Shown: positions 55,301 through 62,052 of the stretch, one piece after another
How the letters are laid out: every line of letters begins with the position of its first letter
Position numbering within the stretch: position 1 is the first letter of the stretch
Position numbers and translations under genes: made by a program
Notes under the pieces: generated by a model
What the model was told of the DNA's origin: nothing
Seen by the model: only the letters and a program-made list of their open reading frames with translations
Databases searched by the model: none
Assembly: GCA_964603125.1 (NCBI GenBank)
Contig: CAZRUA010000006.1
Span: 1-64,000 of the forward strand
Origin: CAZRUA01 sp964603125
GTDB taxonomy: Bacteria > Bacteroidota > Bacteroidia > B-17B0 > Aurantibacillaceae
Length of the DNA: 64,000 nucleotides
Direction: 5' to 3'

Positions 55301-55709
55301 ATTGATCCGTTGTAACAGATGAATTGCCAAAATACATATAAAATTCTGTATTGGCCGTGGCGCTTACATTTGGAGCACTTACCCAAACGTAAAAATCCAA
55401 AGAACTACCTGTGGATTTATAACTTTCTATTTGAAATGGAATAAGCGTTGTTCCGTCAGATGAAGTAAAAACAATATCATAACCATTACTGTTTTGAACC
55501 TTACCTCCATGACTAACTCTTCGCAAATCCAAATCTTGAATATGAACTAGTATTGGCAAATTATTGGAGCTATTAACTCCTGAACTTATTTGACTTTCCT
55601 GAATAGTTAATTTCTTATAGTAAGAATAACCAGGTACTAAAGCAAAAAACTCAGAAACAAACAAAACGAAAAACAAAACGAAAAAATTAATTCTCCATTT
55701 CTTTGGCAT
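49347..55709 (-). CDS. Giant T9SS-exported surface protein with LamG, C-type lectin and ten HYR modules
   Basis: 2120 aa from the ATG at 55709 (MPKKWRINFFVLFF). Order: signal peptide; DUF2341-like (about 30-145); LamG/concanavalin-like (about 160-350, DLTLEAWVNFNAL); C-type lectin-like (about 396-512, with HDADSIANSLGGHLVSI, QWTSGE, and a QPDN sugar-site motif); an Ig-like module; a HYR module; a PPC-like region; a disulfide-rich region; nine more HYR modules (each with NCP or CP, DNC and CxF-type cysteines, ending VxD); three Ig-like modules (WTVLSGTG-type); and a C-terminal CHU_C / type B sorting domain (LPNAISPNGDGSNEFF, NKWGNVVFESDNY). The TTG 24 bases upstream is rejected. PorP abuts its stop. 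Adhesion or carbohydrate binding is inferred. Confidence 0.92.
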   Translation of the reverse strand: MPKKWRINFFVLFFVLFVSEFFALVPGYSYYKKLTIQESQISSGVNSSNNLPILVHIQDLDLRRVSHGGKVQNSNGYDIVFTSSDGTTLIPFQIESYKSTGSSLDFYVWVSAPNVSATANTEFYMYFGNSSVTTDQSSFLVWDNNYKGVYHLNTNEDDATSNGFNLNSSGTNNVSSSIVADGQEITAGQMLSISSTPALQINGDLTLEAWVNFNALQAGVNENVVFSSSAVGETNATNYNYFFNIIGSGVDANKMQLYWENGAGVDVYMKSTVPVSIANGTWHKIAVTRDNTNLLVKFYLDGQQVGTSVPFLSSQIANGGIASALQIGQDQNPSSNDLNAKLDELRISNKARTPEWIEAQYQSEMLGSTLIVYSPTYSTASPNFCACSIDMSNYTSLGAFGGHSYFVSTQTANWHDADSIANSLGGHLVSITSAGENGFLGVNLSSRWIGLSDANVEGIWQWTSGETFSYSNWSLLQPDNLLNSDFVVISALLGTWDDVTDANRLFIVEFDCAAGGPLVANAGTNQLICGNTATMAAAAPLVGSGLWSLQSGGGVFATASSANSSVNSIPNGTNIYKWTVSAPGCVSASSFVSVVTDTVKPLLSCPANFVAFSNPSCNFVLPDYTGLAAASDNCGSVTLSQSPIPGTNLGIGNQTITLTASDSKGNSATCSFVLTVTSPLNPKLVSCGSSYLNETTIGKGNKASNFSCSAYSTPGEDMYYQINVPTGNTKIQVTMSNLVDANDAAAEVFWVGSTCPSNTCLSSSPFNKLSQKFANGTNVMVFDAVGPATYYLVVDAVNDGISSYDITFDCIESGVEFDTYGTCSGDLNNDGIIPKVNNTASLNVQPCQHVTISHDFYIANPNGFEWLDSVQMSLGSCYTNITNVLPNTSSAGFYQSGVWVTNYSSVNNQIHWNFSHTAPNLLFGDGNQGYYSCSVGQTQHYIFSFEADISTLCSVNSDLDISILISDDGIGGSSNNTASAIDIINSNGFSVSNSAPVILNCPANINAVTNGTSCSSIVNWVAPTVSDNCPAATIVQTAGPTSGSSFPKGTTTISYLATDNTGLTSSCSFNVNVIDNVSPVINCPSNIVKSNDLNSCGANVLNAGPTLFSDNCAMKSVQYTVTGASNFSGINDASGNFFNLGLSNVVYSATDSSGNVGTCAFTVSIADTIAPSFINCPDTISVFANSNCLANVSWPSLMVIDNCTGTVISQIQGQASGSNFGTGVHHIVHVATDSYGLTDTCDFVINVIDTVKPSLLCPANVTSYSSSNACGKLLAGLNAIYNDNCFVDSIVYSSSGATVLNGLNDASNNFFNVGLSNILYTVYDSSRNSSSCSFSVNVLDTIKPIVLCPANIVKLNDAANCSATIISAAPVVNENCGVLSVNYSVTGVSSLAGLNDVSGNVFNVGLSSVNYTVLDVSGNSQSCAFTVTVVDTTKPLFVNCPADTTVYASSSSCGATANWIAPVANDNCSSVSVNQVQGGVSGSVFSVGTHKIIYVATDASGLTDTCDFNIIVVDTVAPTITCPNSFTQANNLNSCGATILNISPTYSDNCSVVSIVFNVTGASSFSGNNNASGNLFNHGLNNVVYTISDVNGNSSSCAFSITVTDTLKPIIVNCSSNIVTYVGQTSCGVSVNWAAPTVIDNCPSPTISQIQGVVNGSLVGVGNYAIKYLATDIAGLTDTCSFVVSVVDTIKPVLQCPSSIRKENDLGVCGAVLTNISPVVFENCTVQSTSYTVSGATVLSGSNTANGSLFNLGFNTLTYSVVDASGNSSTCSTVIEIFDTLSVAVAGADMIVCDTLSSISLSANIPGHGIGSWSVVSGSGIFSNPSLANSSISNLDFGINTLVWTISTSPCSFSKDTIVIHVDHRPSSANAGLNQTVCEDNSNVSLNASPILNGTGNWTVLSGTGNFASSQSSSTALSGFSLGPNEYVWTVSNGVCLSSTDTVMVNVDQLPSTAIASSDLIGEGASLNISGNIPAIGTAVWSIYTGAANIDNVNSPTISVSNYILGETVLLWTITNGVCPASVDEVRITYAKIDLPNAISPNGDGSNEFFVVPGIQLDDNVRFVVFNKWGNVVFESDNYKNDFNGLSNDGKELVDDTYYYILEVSGSNKYSGFLIIKRDK

Positions 55710-55738
55710 GTTTATGTTTTGTGTATTGCTCAACCGAA

Positions 55739-55746
55739 CAAATATA
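55739..55746 (-). promoter_or_regulatory. -7-type promoter box of the surface-protein operon
   Basis: TATATTTG on the minus strand, 29 bases before the ATG at 55709. The -33 element is weak (TTAG at spacing 20), so an activator may be needed. The 295-base gap to cca is otherwise A+T-rich with no gene or clear repeat. Confidence 0.45.
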
Positions 55747-55991
55747 ACAAAGCTGAGGCAAAAAAGCTAATATTTTTAACGGTTTAAGCACTAAATTTAA
55801 CGCAAGGATTAATCAAAAAACTACTGTTATTTATCAAGTAAATTAACTCGACTATTAAGTTTTGCTACTCATCTTTAAACTAAATAGACAAGTATGATTA
55901 TGTTAAAATATAGTTAGTACTAAATACATAAATTCTATTCGTCGAAAAATTGTTTTATTTGACAACAGTTTCCTATTTCAAACATAAAAAC

Positions 55992-55999
55992 TACCTTTG
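55992..55999 (+). promoter_or_regulatory. -7-type promoter box of cca
   Basis: TACCTTTG ends five bases before the ATG of cca. No TTTG at the normal distance (the nearest is 30 bases away). Transcription would start at about the ATG. Confidence 0.45.
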
Positions 56000-56004
56000 C
56001 CGCA

Positions 56005-57423
56005 ATGCAAGAACATCTTTCTCATCCAATTTTTAAAAGCATAAGCGAGTGCGTAAATCAAAACAATTTTGAAGCATACGTTATTGGTGGTTTTGTGCGT
56101 GACATATTTTTACAAAGAAGTAAAAAAGACATTGATATTGTTGTTATTGGAAAAGATGCAAACAGCCAAGGACAAGGGATTGAGCTAGCTCAAGCATTGC
56201 AAAAGAAACTGGGAAAAGAAGCTCATTTATCTATTTTTAAGAATTTTGGGACTGCACAAATTAAATTTCAAGATTTAGAAATTGAATTTGTAGGTGCGCG
56301 CAAAGAGTCTTACAGCAGAGATTCTCGTAAACCAAAAGTTGAAAATGGTACTTTACAAGATGATCAAGATAGACGAGATTTCACTATTAACGCATTAGCG
56401 ATTGGTTTGAGTGAATCAAATTATGGGAAATTACTCGACCCTTTTGGAGGTTTAGAAGATTTAAAAAACAAAATACTTCGTACGCCTCTAAACCCTGATA
56501 TTACTTATAGTGACGACCCATTAAGAATGATGCGAGCCGTACGTTTTGCTACCCAACTTAACTTCACCATTGAGGAAAACTCATTAAAAGCAATTAGCGT
56601 AAATAAAGAAAGAATTAAAATAGTTTCGAAAGAACGAATTGCAGATGAGCTAAATAAAATAATCCTTGCACCAGTTCCATCCATTGGTTTCAAACTATTG
56701 TTTGATACAGGCTTGCTAAAATTAATCTTCCCTGATATGAACAATTTATATGGTGTGGATACTATAAAAGGGAAATCACATAAAGATAATTTTTATCATA
56801 CTCTGGAGGTTTTAGATAATACAGCAAACAAAACAAACGATTTATGGCTAAGATGGTCGGCTATTTTACATGATATTGCCAAGCCTGCCACTAAACGCTT
56901 TGAAGAAGGGCATGGTTTCACATTTCACGGACACGAAGACAAAGGCGCAAGAATGGTTCCTAAAATTTTTGCTGACTTAAAACTGCCTTTGAACGAAAAA
57001 ATGAAGTACGTTCAAAAGATGGTACAATTGCACTTACGCCCAATAGTGTTGGCTAAAACAGAGGTTAGTGACTCCGCTGTAAGAAGGTTATTATTTGATG
57101 CTGGAGATGATATTGATGATTTAATGATTTTGTGTGAGAGTGACATCACAACAAAAAATCCAAATAAAGTAAAACGCTACTTGGAGAACTTTGAAATAGT
57201 TCGTCAAAAATTAAAAGATTTAGAGGAAAGAGATAAACTAAGAAATTGGCAACCGCCAGTGAGTGGTGAGGAAATTATGAAACACTTTAATTTAGCGCCC
57301 TGTAAGCAAGTAGGTGATATTAAAACTGCTATTAGAGAAGCTATTTTAGATGGCGAAATTGAAAATAACTATGACGCAGCTTTTGCTTATATGCTTGAGG
57401 TGGCGAAGAAAGTTTTGGTTTAA
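56005..57423 (+). CDS. cca: CCA tRNA nucleotidyltransferase with HD domain
   Basis: 472-aa enzyme of the poly(A) polymerase/CCA class II family that builds or repairs the tRNA 3' CCA. Head motifs: GGFVRD at 28-33, the metal-binding DxD at Asp42/Asp44 (KDIDIVVIG), and RRDFTINALAIGL. A later HD domain with ILHDIAKP near 288 and GHEDKGARM suggests phosphatase or phosphodiesterase activity as in many bacterial versions. Length is typical. It is divergent from the giant surface-protein gene and convergent with recN. Confidence 0.94.
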   Translation: MQEHLSHPIFKSISECVNQNNFEAYVIGGFVRDIFLQRSKKDIDIVVIGKDANSQGQGIELAQALQKKLGKEAHLSIFKNFGTAQIKFQDLEIEFVGARKESYSRDSRKPKVENGTLQDDQDRRDFTINALAIGLSESNYGKLLDPFGGLEDLKNKILRTPLNPDITYSDDPLRMMRAVRFATQLNFTIEENSLKAISVNKERIKIVSKERIADELNKIILAPVPSIGFKLLFDTGLLKLIFPDMNNLYGVDTIKGKSHKDNFYHTLEVLDNTANKTNDLWLRWSAILHDIAKPATKRFEEGHGFTFHGHEDKGARMVPKIFADLKLPLNEKMKYVQKMVQLHLRPIVLAKTEVSDSAVRRLLFDAGDDIDDLMILCESDITTKNPNKVKRYLENFEIVRQKLKDLEERDKLRNWQPPVSGEEIMKHFNLAPCKQVGDIKTAIREAILDGEIENNYDAAFAYMLEVAKKVLV

Positions 57424-57468
57424 AAACTAACCTTAAAAATCTTGGAAATTCTTTCTTATTAAGTTTAT

Positions 57469-59124
57469 TTAAGCTCCGAGCAATTCCTTTGCATTGCCAA
57501 TTGCCGCCTCCGTAGGATTATCTGTACTAAGCATTTTTGCAACTTCAATAATTCTTTCTTCTTTACTTAATTTTTTAATAAAACTTTGTGTTTTATTTTT
57601 AGAATCCTCTTTGTAAACAAACAAATGAGAATCGCCTTTGCTAGCAATTTGAGGCAAGTGCGTAATAGAAACCACTTGCATATTCGCCCCCATTTTTTCC
57701 ATAATTATACCCACTTTATTAGCCACATCTCCCGAGATCCCGGTATCAATCTCATCAAAAATAATTGTAGGTAATTTACTGCTTTTTGCCAACTGTGCTT
57801 TCAAACAAAGCATTAATCGTGCTAACTCACCGCCCGATGCAACCTTTTGTAAGTTTGCTAAAGCTGCACCTTTATTAGCCGAAAATAAAAATTGGATTGT
57901 ATTTTTTCCATTCACAAAATACTCATTTCCATAGCTTATATCTACCTTAAACTGAGCATTTGGCATAGATAAATCAAGAAGCATAGCGTTTGTTTCTTTT
58001 TCAAATTTGCTTACACAAGAATTTCTTAATTTATTCAACTCCTCTGCAACTTTATCTATTTTTTTATAATCAGCCTTTATCTCCTTTTCTAAGGCTACTA
58101 CCAATTCATCAATACCCTCAATTTGTGATAGTTTCTGCTCTATATCATTCCGGGTTTCAATTAATTCGGTATCCGTTTTAACATTATGTTTTTTGAGCAA
58201 ACGATTAATTGCATCTAACTTTTCATTCACAAGATTCATTTTTTCATTGCTATAAACAATGTCATCACTTATCGCAACTAATTCATCCGAAATATCCTTT
58301 AGCTCTATTAGCGCTGAATTTAACCTATTTGAAAGCTCTGTGTATTTATCTCCAAACTTGTTTAAACTATTTAAACTTACTTTTAAAGTGCTTAATTGAG
58401 TCACAATATTCATCTCATCTTCACTTAAAGCCGCATTAACCTTATTCAAAGTTTGTTTAATACCTTCAGCATTGCTCAAATTAATATAATCTTGCTCCAG
58501 AACCTTAAGCTCGCCTTCCTTAATATTAGCAGAATCAAGTTCGTTGAATAAAAAAGTATAATAATCTAAATCGGCCTTTGCCTTGGCTTGTTGCGCTTGA
58601 TAATCAGCTAATTTCTTTTCTTTAGCTTTAACTCCCTTAAACAAATTTTGGTATTCATGACGAACCTCATGACTATTAGCCAACGAATCCAAAATATTGA
58701 ATTGAAAATTAGATTCGTTTAATAATAAGGTTTGATGCTGACTGTGAATATCTATAAGGTATGCAGCCATTTCCTTTACAACCGCTAAATTAACAGGTGT
58801 ATCATTAATGAAAGCTCTTGACTTACCTTCAGCCGTAATTTCACGACGAAGAGTAGACTCTACCTCGTAATCCAAATCATGTTCATTAAAAAAATCAACT
58901 AAACCTAAATCACTGATATCAAAAACTGCCTCAATAACGCATTTCTTAGTTGCATCAAATAAAGAAGTTGAATCTGCTCTATTCCCCAAAACCAACCCTA
59001 AGGCCCCTAATAAAATGGATTTACCAGCGCCTGTCTCACCCGTTATAACTGTAAGTTTAGAGGGTAATTCAATTTGCGATTGATTGATTAAGGCGTAATT
59101 ATTAATACTTAATGCTTTTAACAT
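57469..59124 (-). CDS. recN: DNA repair protein RecN
   Basis: 551-aa SMC-like ATPase for double-strand break repair. Walker A GETGAGKS at 29-36 in the N-terminal ATPase lobe. A long coiled-coil arm spans about 150-370 with many Lys, Glu and Leu. The C-terminal lobe has the signature ASGGELARLMLCLKAQL and Walker B IIFDEIDTGISGDVA near 458, then QVVSITHLPQIAS. Length is standard. It is convergent with cca (45 bases between stops, no hairpin seen) and divergent from the membrane cassette. Confidence 0.97.
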   Translation of the reverse strand: MLKALSINNYALINQSQIELPSKLTVITGETGAGKSILLGALGLVLGNRADSTSLFDATKKCVIEAVFDISDLGLVDFFNEHDLDYEVESTLRREITAEGKSRAFINDTPVNLAVVKEMAAYLIDIHSQHQTLLLNESNFQFNILDSLANSHEVRHEYQNLFKGVKAKEKKLADYQAQQAKAKADLDYYTFLFNELDSANIKEGELKVLEQDYINLSNAEGIKQTLNKVNAALSEDEMNIVTQLSTLKVSLNSLNKFGDKYTELSNRLNSALIELKDISDELVAISDDIVYSNEKMNLVNEKLDAINRLLKKHNVKTDTELIETRNDIEQKLSQIEGIDELVVALEKEIKADYKKIDKVAEELNKLRNSCVSKFEKETNAMLLDLSMPNAQFKVDISYGNEYFVNGKNTIQFLFSANKGAALANLQKVASGGELARLMLCLKAQLAKSSKLPTIIFDEIDTGISGDVANKVGIIMEKMGANMQVVSITHLPQIASKGDSHLFVYKEDSKNKTQSFIKKLSKEERIIEVAKMLSTDNPTEAAIGNAKELLGA

Positions 59125-59199
59125 ATCATTAACCGTTTACACAAAAGTACCTATTCGTTTCAAGTTTTTCCAGTTCTTTTAATAAAATTTCAAATAAAA

Positions 59200-59231
59200 T
59201 TTGGTGGAATGAAAAAATATCTTTTACTTTG
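59200..59231 (+). promoter_or_regulatory. Promoter of the membrane cassette
   Basis: TTTG, 20-base spacer, TTACTTTG (one mismatch to TAnnTTTG), 21 bases before the ATG at 59253. Its -7 box overlaps the left part of the repeated 25-base element. Confidence 0.6.
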
Positions 59232-59247
59232 TATCTCAAAGCACTTT
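59223..59247 (+). promoter_or_regulatory. Operator-like element, copy 1
   Basis: Reads TTTACTTTG, 5 bases, then CAAAGCACTTT. CTTTG and CAAAG form an inverted repeat with centres one helical turn apart (10 bases). Copy 2 at 60363-60387 matches at 22 of 25 positions. It overlaps the promoter, as expected of a repressor site. The winged-helix regulator encoded at 60045 is the likely ligand. Confidence 0.6.
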
Positions 59248-59252
59248 AATAA

Positions 59253-59924
59253 ATGGAAAAGGAAACAAACGATCCAATAGAAGCTCTGCACGATATACGC
59301 CATATGATGAAGCGTTCTTCGCGCTTTTTATCACTAAGTGGTTTATCAGGTGTATTTGCCGGAATGTACGCTTTAGGTGGCGCAGTTGCAGCAAAAATAT
59401 ATTTAAAAGAATTATTTGGTCAGTATTTCCATTCACGAAGTCAATATAACAGAACAGCCGAATATTCAATCGATAAAGGTGATTTGATGCACCCTTATTT
59501 ATATTTCTCCATAGTAGCAGCTATAGTCCTTTTTCTATCCTTAAGCACAGGATTTTATTTTTCGCAACGCAAGGCTAAAAAATTAGGGAAATCCTTGTTC
59601 GATCATAGTGCACGCCAATTGTTTGTTAATTTAGCAATTCCATTAGGTGCTGGCGGACTATTTTGTTTAATCATGTTAGTACAGGGCTACATTTTACTTA
59701 TTCCGTCTGCCATGCTATTGTTTTATGGAATGGCTTTACTAAACGCTAGCAAATACACATTAGATGAAGTGCGCTATTTAGGAATTACAGAAATTATTTT
59801 GGGTTTACTTTGTGCTATGTTTCCAGCAAAAGGTTTATTATTTTGGGCACTTGGATTTGGAGCAATGCATATTTTATACGGAACCATTATGTGGTGGAGA
59901 CACGAAAGAACAATCAAGAATTAA
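59253..59924 (+). CDS. Unknown membrane protein of the winged-helix regulator cassette
   Basis: 223 aa with five or six hydrophobic segments and a cytosolic N-terminus (MEKETNDPIEALHDIRHMMKR). Conserved features seen by eye are FLSLSGLSGVFAGMYALGGA, LIPSAMLLFYGMALLNASKYTLDEVRYLGI and FGAMHILYGTIMWW. I recall this protein as a frequent upstream neighbour of the small winged-helix regulator in Bacteroidota, but no function is assigned. It could be a signal or ligand sensor for the regulator (inference). The regulator gene follows after 120 bases. Confidence 0.75.
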   Translation: MEKETNDPIEALHDIRHMMKRSSRFLSLSGLSGVFAGMYALGGAVAAKIYLKELFGQYFHSRSQYNRTAEYSIDKGDLMHPYLYFSIVAAIVLFLSLSTGFYFSQRKAKKLGKSLFDHSARQLFVNLAIPLGAGGLFCLIMLVQGYILLIPSAMLLFYGMALLNASKYTLDEVRYLGITEIILGLLCAMFPAKGLLFWALGFGAMHILYGTIMWWRHERTIKN

Positions 59925-60044
59925 AAATTGAGTGAAGCATATTATTATAGTCATTCTGAATTTATTTCATAATCTAGATGAAAGTCATAGATAATGAAAC
60001 AAGCTTAGTGTGGCTTAGAAAAAAACATTAAATACATTTACAAA

Positions 60045-60341
60045 TTGAAAAATTTCATACATAATCTAAACAAAGCTTTTGAAAACCGAATCCGACTCGG
60101 CATCATGAGTGTTTTGATGGTGAACGACAGTATGGATTTTAATAGCATGAAAGAGACATTAGATGTAACGGATGGGAATTTAGCAAGCCATACAAGCGCT
60201 CTGGAGAAGGAAGGTTACATACATGTAAAGAAAGAATTTGTTGGCAAAAAAACACAAACAACCTACACAGCAACAAAACTTGGCATCAAGGCATTTAATG
60301 AACATTTGAATGCATTGGAAGATTTAATTAAACGAAAATAA
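60045..60341 (+). CDS. Winged-helix transcriptional regulator
   Basis: 98-aa single-domain DNA-binding protein of the MarR/ArsR-like HTH_34 kind. Recognition region: FNSMKETLDVTDGNLASHTSA (first 20: FNSMKETLDVTDGNLASHTS), followed by LEKEGYIHVKKEF and the beta wing KKTQTTYTATKLG. The start is TTG: no ATG is available before the domain (first ATG is in LGIMSVL), and family members begin MKN..NLNKAFENRIRLGI just as here. The weak start codon may limit its level. It lies between the two copies of the operator-like element, so it probably controls its own and the following genes. Confidence 0.85.
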   Translation: MKNFIHNLNKAFENRIRLGIMSVLMVNDSMDFNSMKETLDVTDGNLASHTSALEKEGYIHVKKEFVGKKTQTTYTATKLGIKAFNEHLNALEDLIKRK

Positions 60342-60362
60342 GGAACTAAAAAAATTTATCTA

Positions 60363-60387
60363 TTTACTTTGAAATTCAAAGCACTTT
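60363..60387 (+). promoter_or_regulatory. Operator-like element, copy 2
   Basis: TTTACTTTG, 5 bases, CAAAGCACTTT, beginning 22 bases after the regulator's stop and ending 12 bases before the next ATG. In this copy CTTTGAA / TTCAAAG is a perfect 7-bp palindrome with one central base. A TTACTTTG -7-like box is present but no -33 TTTG at the usual distance. Confidence 0.6.
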
Positions 60388-60399
60388 TAAAATAAAAAC

Positions 60400-61509
60400 A
60401 TGTTATTCATTCCACTAGCCATCGCTTCCATTACTATTCTATTCTTTTTGTTAAGATACATATTACGCCTTAGCAAGAAAGATGCCTTTAGCCCAGAGCA
60501 TGTGAATACAGTTACTCTATCATTTATAGAATTCCCATTTATGATTCTGTTTCCAGTATGGGGAATTCTTATGAGTCAGGATAAATGCGGCGAGCATCCG
60601 TTTAAAATAGGCTCTTTACCAACTGTATACACAATTTATATAAGTGCATTAGTAGCATATTTTTCACTTAAATATTTTCTGCACCAACTCTCGCCCATTA
60701 TTAAGGCAATACTCATGTGTTTCTTACTAATTGGATTATTTTACTGTATAGCATTATGTATTCATTTTGCAGCCTTTACAGCACAATCTTTTATTATTCC
60801 AATTTTTCTCGGGCCGCTTATATCTCCTTTCATTTGCTTGTTCTTGATAGTGAGAATGTTTCGAATAATTTATCATTTTCAAAAAATCGATATTAGTGTT
60901 GCTGATTACACAAACACATCACCTTGGATTAAATTAATTATTGTATTTATTGAACAACCCATTTGGAAAAAGAATATTCTATTATTCGTAGCGAGTTTGC
61001 CTGTAATTGTGGTAATGCAAGTCATCCTTTATTTATTTGGGCAAGCTCCAGATTCAATCATTACACATTTTACAGAATCATGTGGTTTTATTCTTTCAAA
61101 CACACAAGATTGTTCGTGCGGTGGCGATCATTACTTATGTTCCATTGCAGCTAACGGCTCCAAAAAACTTGTGAAACCTTCACGCCTAGGTTTTAGGCAA
61201 AATAAAATTATTAAGGTGAATCGCCAACTACTTATTGCAAATGCTTTTGAAAATTGGTTAGAAGAATACACGCCGAAAACACATAAAGTGATTCGTAACT
61301 TTTATGATAATTGTGGTATATCCGTAAACAAATGGTCGAAACGTAAGAAAGTCGCTAACATCATTTATATTTTGATGAAACCCTTAGAATGGCTTTTTTT
61401 ATTATGGCTCTACCTATTTGATAAAAATCCTGAAACACGAATAGCTAAACAATATTTACCAAAACAACAACTAGAAAAATTTATAAAAACCCGTCATCAT
61501 GAAAACTAA
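60400..61509 (+). CDS. Unknown membrane protein, DUF6688-like
   Basis: 369 aa. Residues 1-220 contain about six hydrophobic helices. A soluble part follows with a Cys cluster (ESCGFILSNTQDCSCGGDHY, then LCSIAANG), a basic PSRLGFRQNKIIKVNRQL, ENWLEEYTPKTHKVIRNFYD and a terminal helix pair (MKPLEWLFLLWLYLFDKNPE). By memory this matches the DUF6688 family of Bacteroidota; no function is known. Copy 2 of the operator-like element lies upstream. Its last 11 bases overlap the next gene, so the following genes are cotranscribed. Confidence 0.75.
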   Translation: MLFIPLAIASITILFFLLRYILRLSKKDAFSPEHVNTVTLSFIEFPFMILFPVWGILMSQDKCGEHPFKIGSLPTVYTIYISALVAYFSLKYFLHQLSPIIKAILMCFLLIGLFYCIALCIHFAAFTAQSFIIPIFLGPLISPFICLFLIVRMFRIIYHFQKIDISVADYTNTSPWIKLIIVFIEQPIWKKNILLFVASLPVIVVMQVILYLFGQAPDSIITHFTESCGFILSNTQDCSCGGDHYLCSIAANGSKKLVKPSRLGFRQNKIIKVNRQLLIANAFENWLEEYTPKTHKVIRNFYDNCGISVNKWSKRKKVANIIYILMKPLEWLFLLWLYLFDKNPETRIAKQYLPKQQLEKFIKTRHHEN

Positions 61510-62047
61510 ATCTCAACGACTCCAATCTACAATAAAAAAATGGCTTGCCTTTTTTATTGTTTCACTTGTATTAAGCGGAATAACAGCTTTCCCTTTACAA
61601 TACGAATTAAACTTCCTGCATTCTTCATCAAGCTTCTTTCCTACTTTCATTAAAAATTGGATAGACACAATTCACATTGCAATAACCAACACAAACAACA
61701 AATACCCACAAATAGCTTATGGAACCGACTGGCTAGCCTTTGCACATCTTGTGATAGCAATTTTCTTCATTGGCGTTTATATTAATCCAATCAGAAATAA
61801 ATTTAATCTAATCGCTGGAATGATTGCTTGTGTTGCAGTGCTTCCACTGGCGTTCATTGCAGGTCCAGTTAGGGAAATACCTGTATTCCATCAAATTATT
61901 GATTGCTCTTTTGGAGTAATTGGTTTTATACCCTTGTACATCTGTTACAAAAAAATAAATCAACTAGAAGAAATTTTGAAGAACGAAAAACCAACTTTAA
62001 AAATGTCAAAAGAACTTTCTAACTATAGTATTAATCACGTAGCATAA
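61499..62047 (+). CDS. Small unknown membrane protein
   Basis: 182 aa with four hydrophobic segments (KWLAFFIVSLVLSGITAF, WLAFAHLVIAIFFIGVYI, LIAGMIACVAVLPLAFIAG, CSFGVIGFIPLYICYK). The first loop, between helices 1 and 2, is long and extracytoplasmic by prediction (NFLHSSSSFFPTFIKNWID). No catalytic motif is seen. It overlaps the preceding gene by 11 bases and is followed after five bases by another membrane protein, so all three belong to one operon. Confidence 0.75.
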   Translation: MKTKSQRLQSTIKKWLAFFIVSLVLSGITAFPLQYELNFLHSSSSFFPTFIKNWIDTIHIAITNTNNKYPQIAYGTDWLAFAHLVIAIFFIGVYINPIRNKFNLIAGMIACVAVLPLAFIAGPVREIPVFHQIIDCSFGVIGFIPLYICYKKINQLEEILKNEKPTLKMSKELSNYSINHVA

Positions 62048-62052
62048 AAACC

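Noticed and set aside
49347..55709. HYR region as a DNA tandem repeat or CRISPR-like array
   Set aside because: Repeats are at protein level; nucleotide copies are too divergent and no fixed repeat-spacer unit is present.
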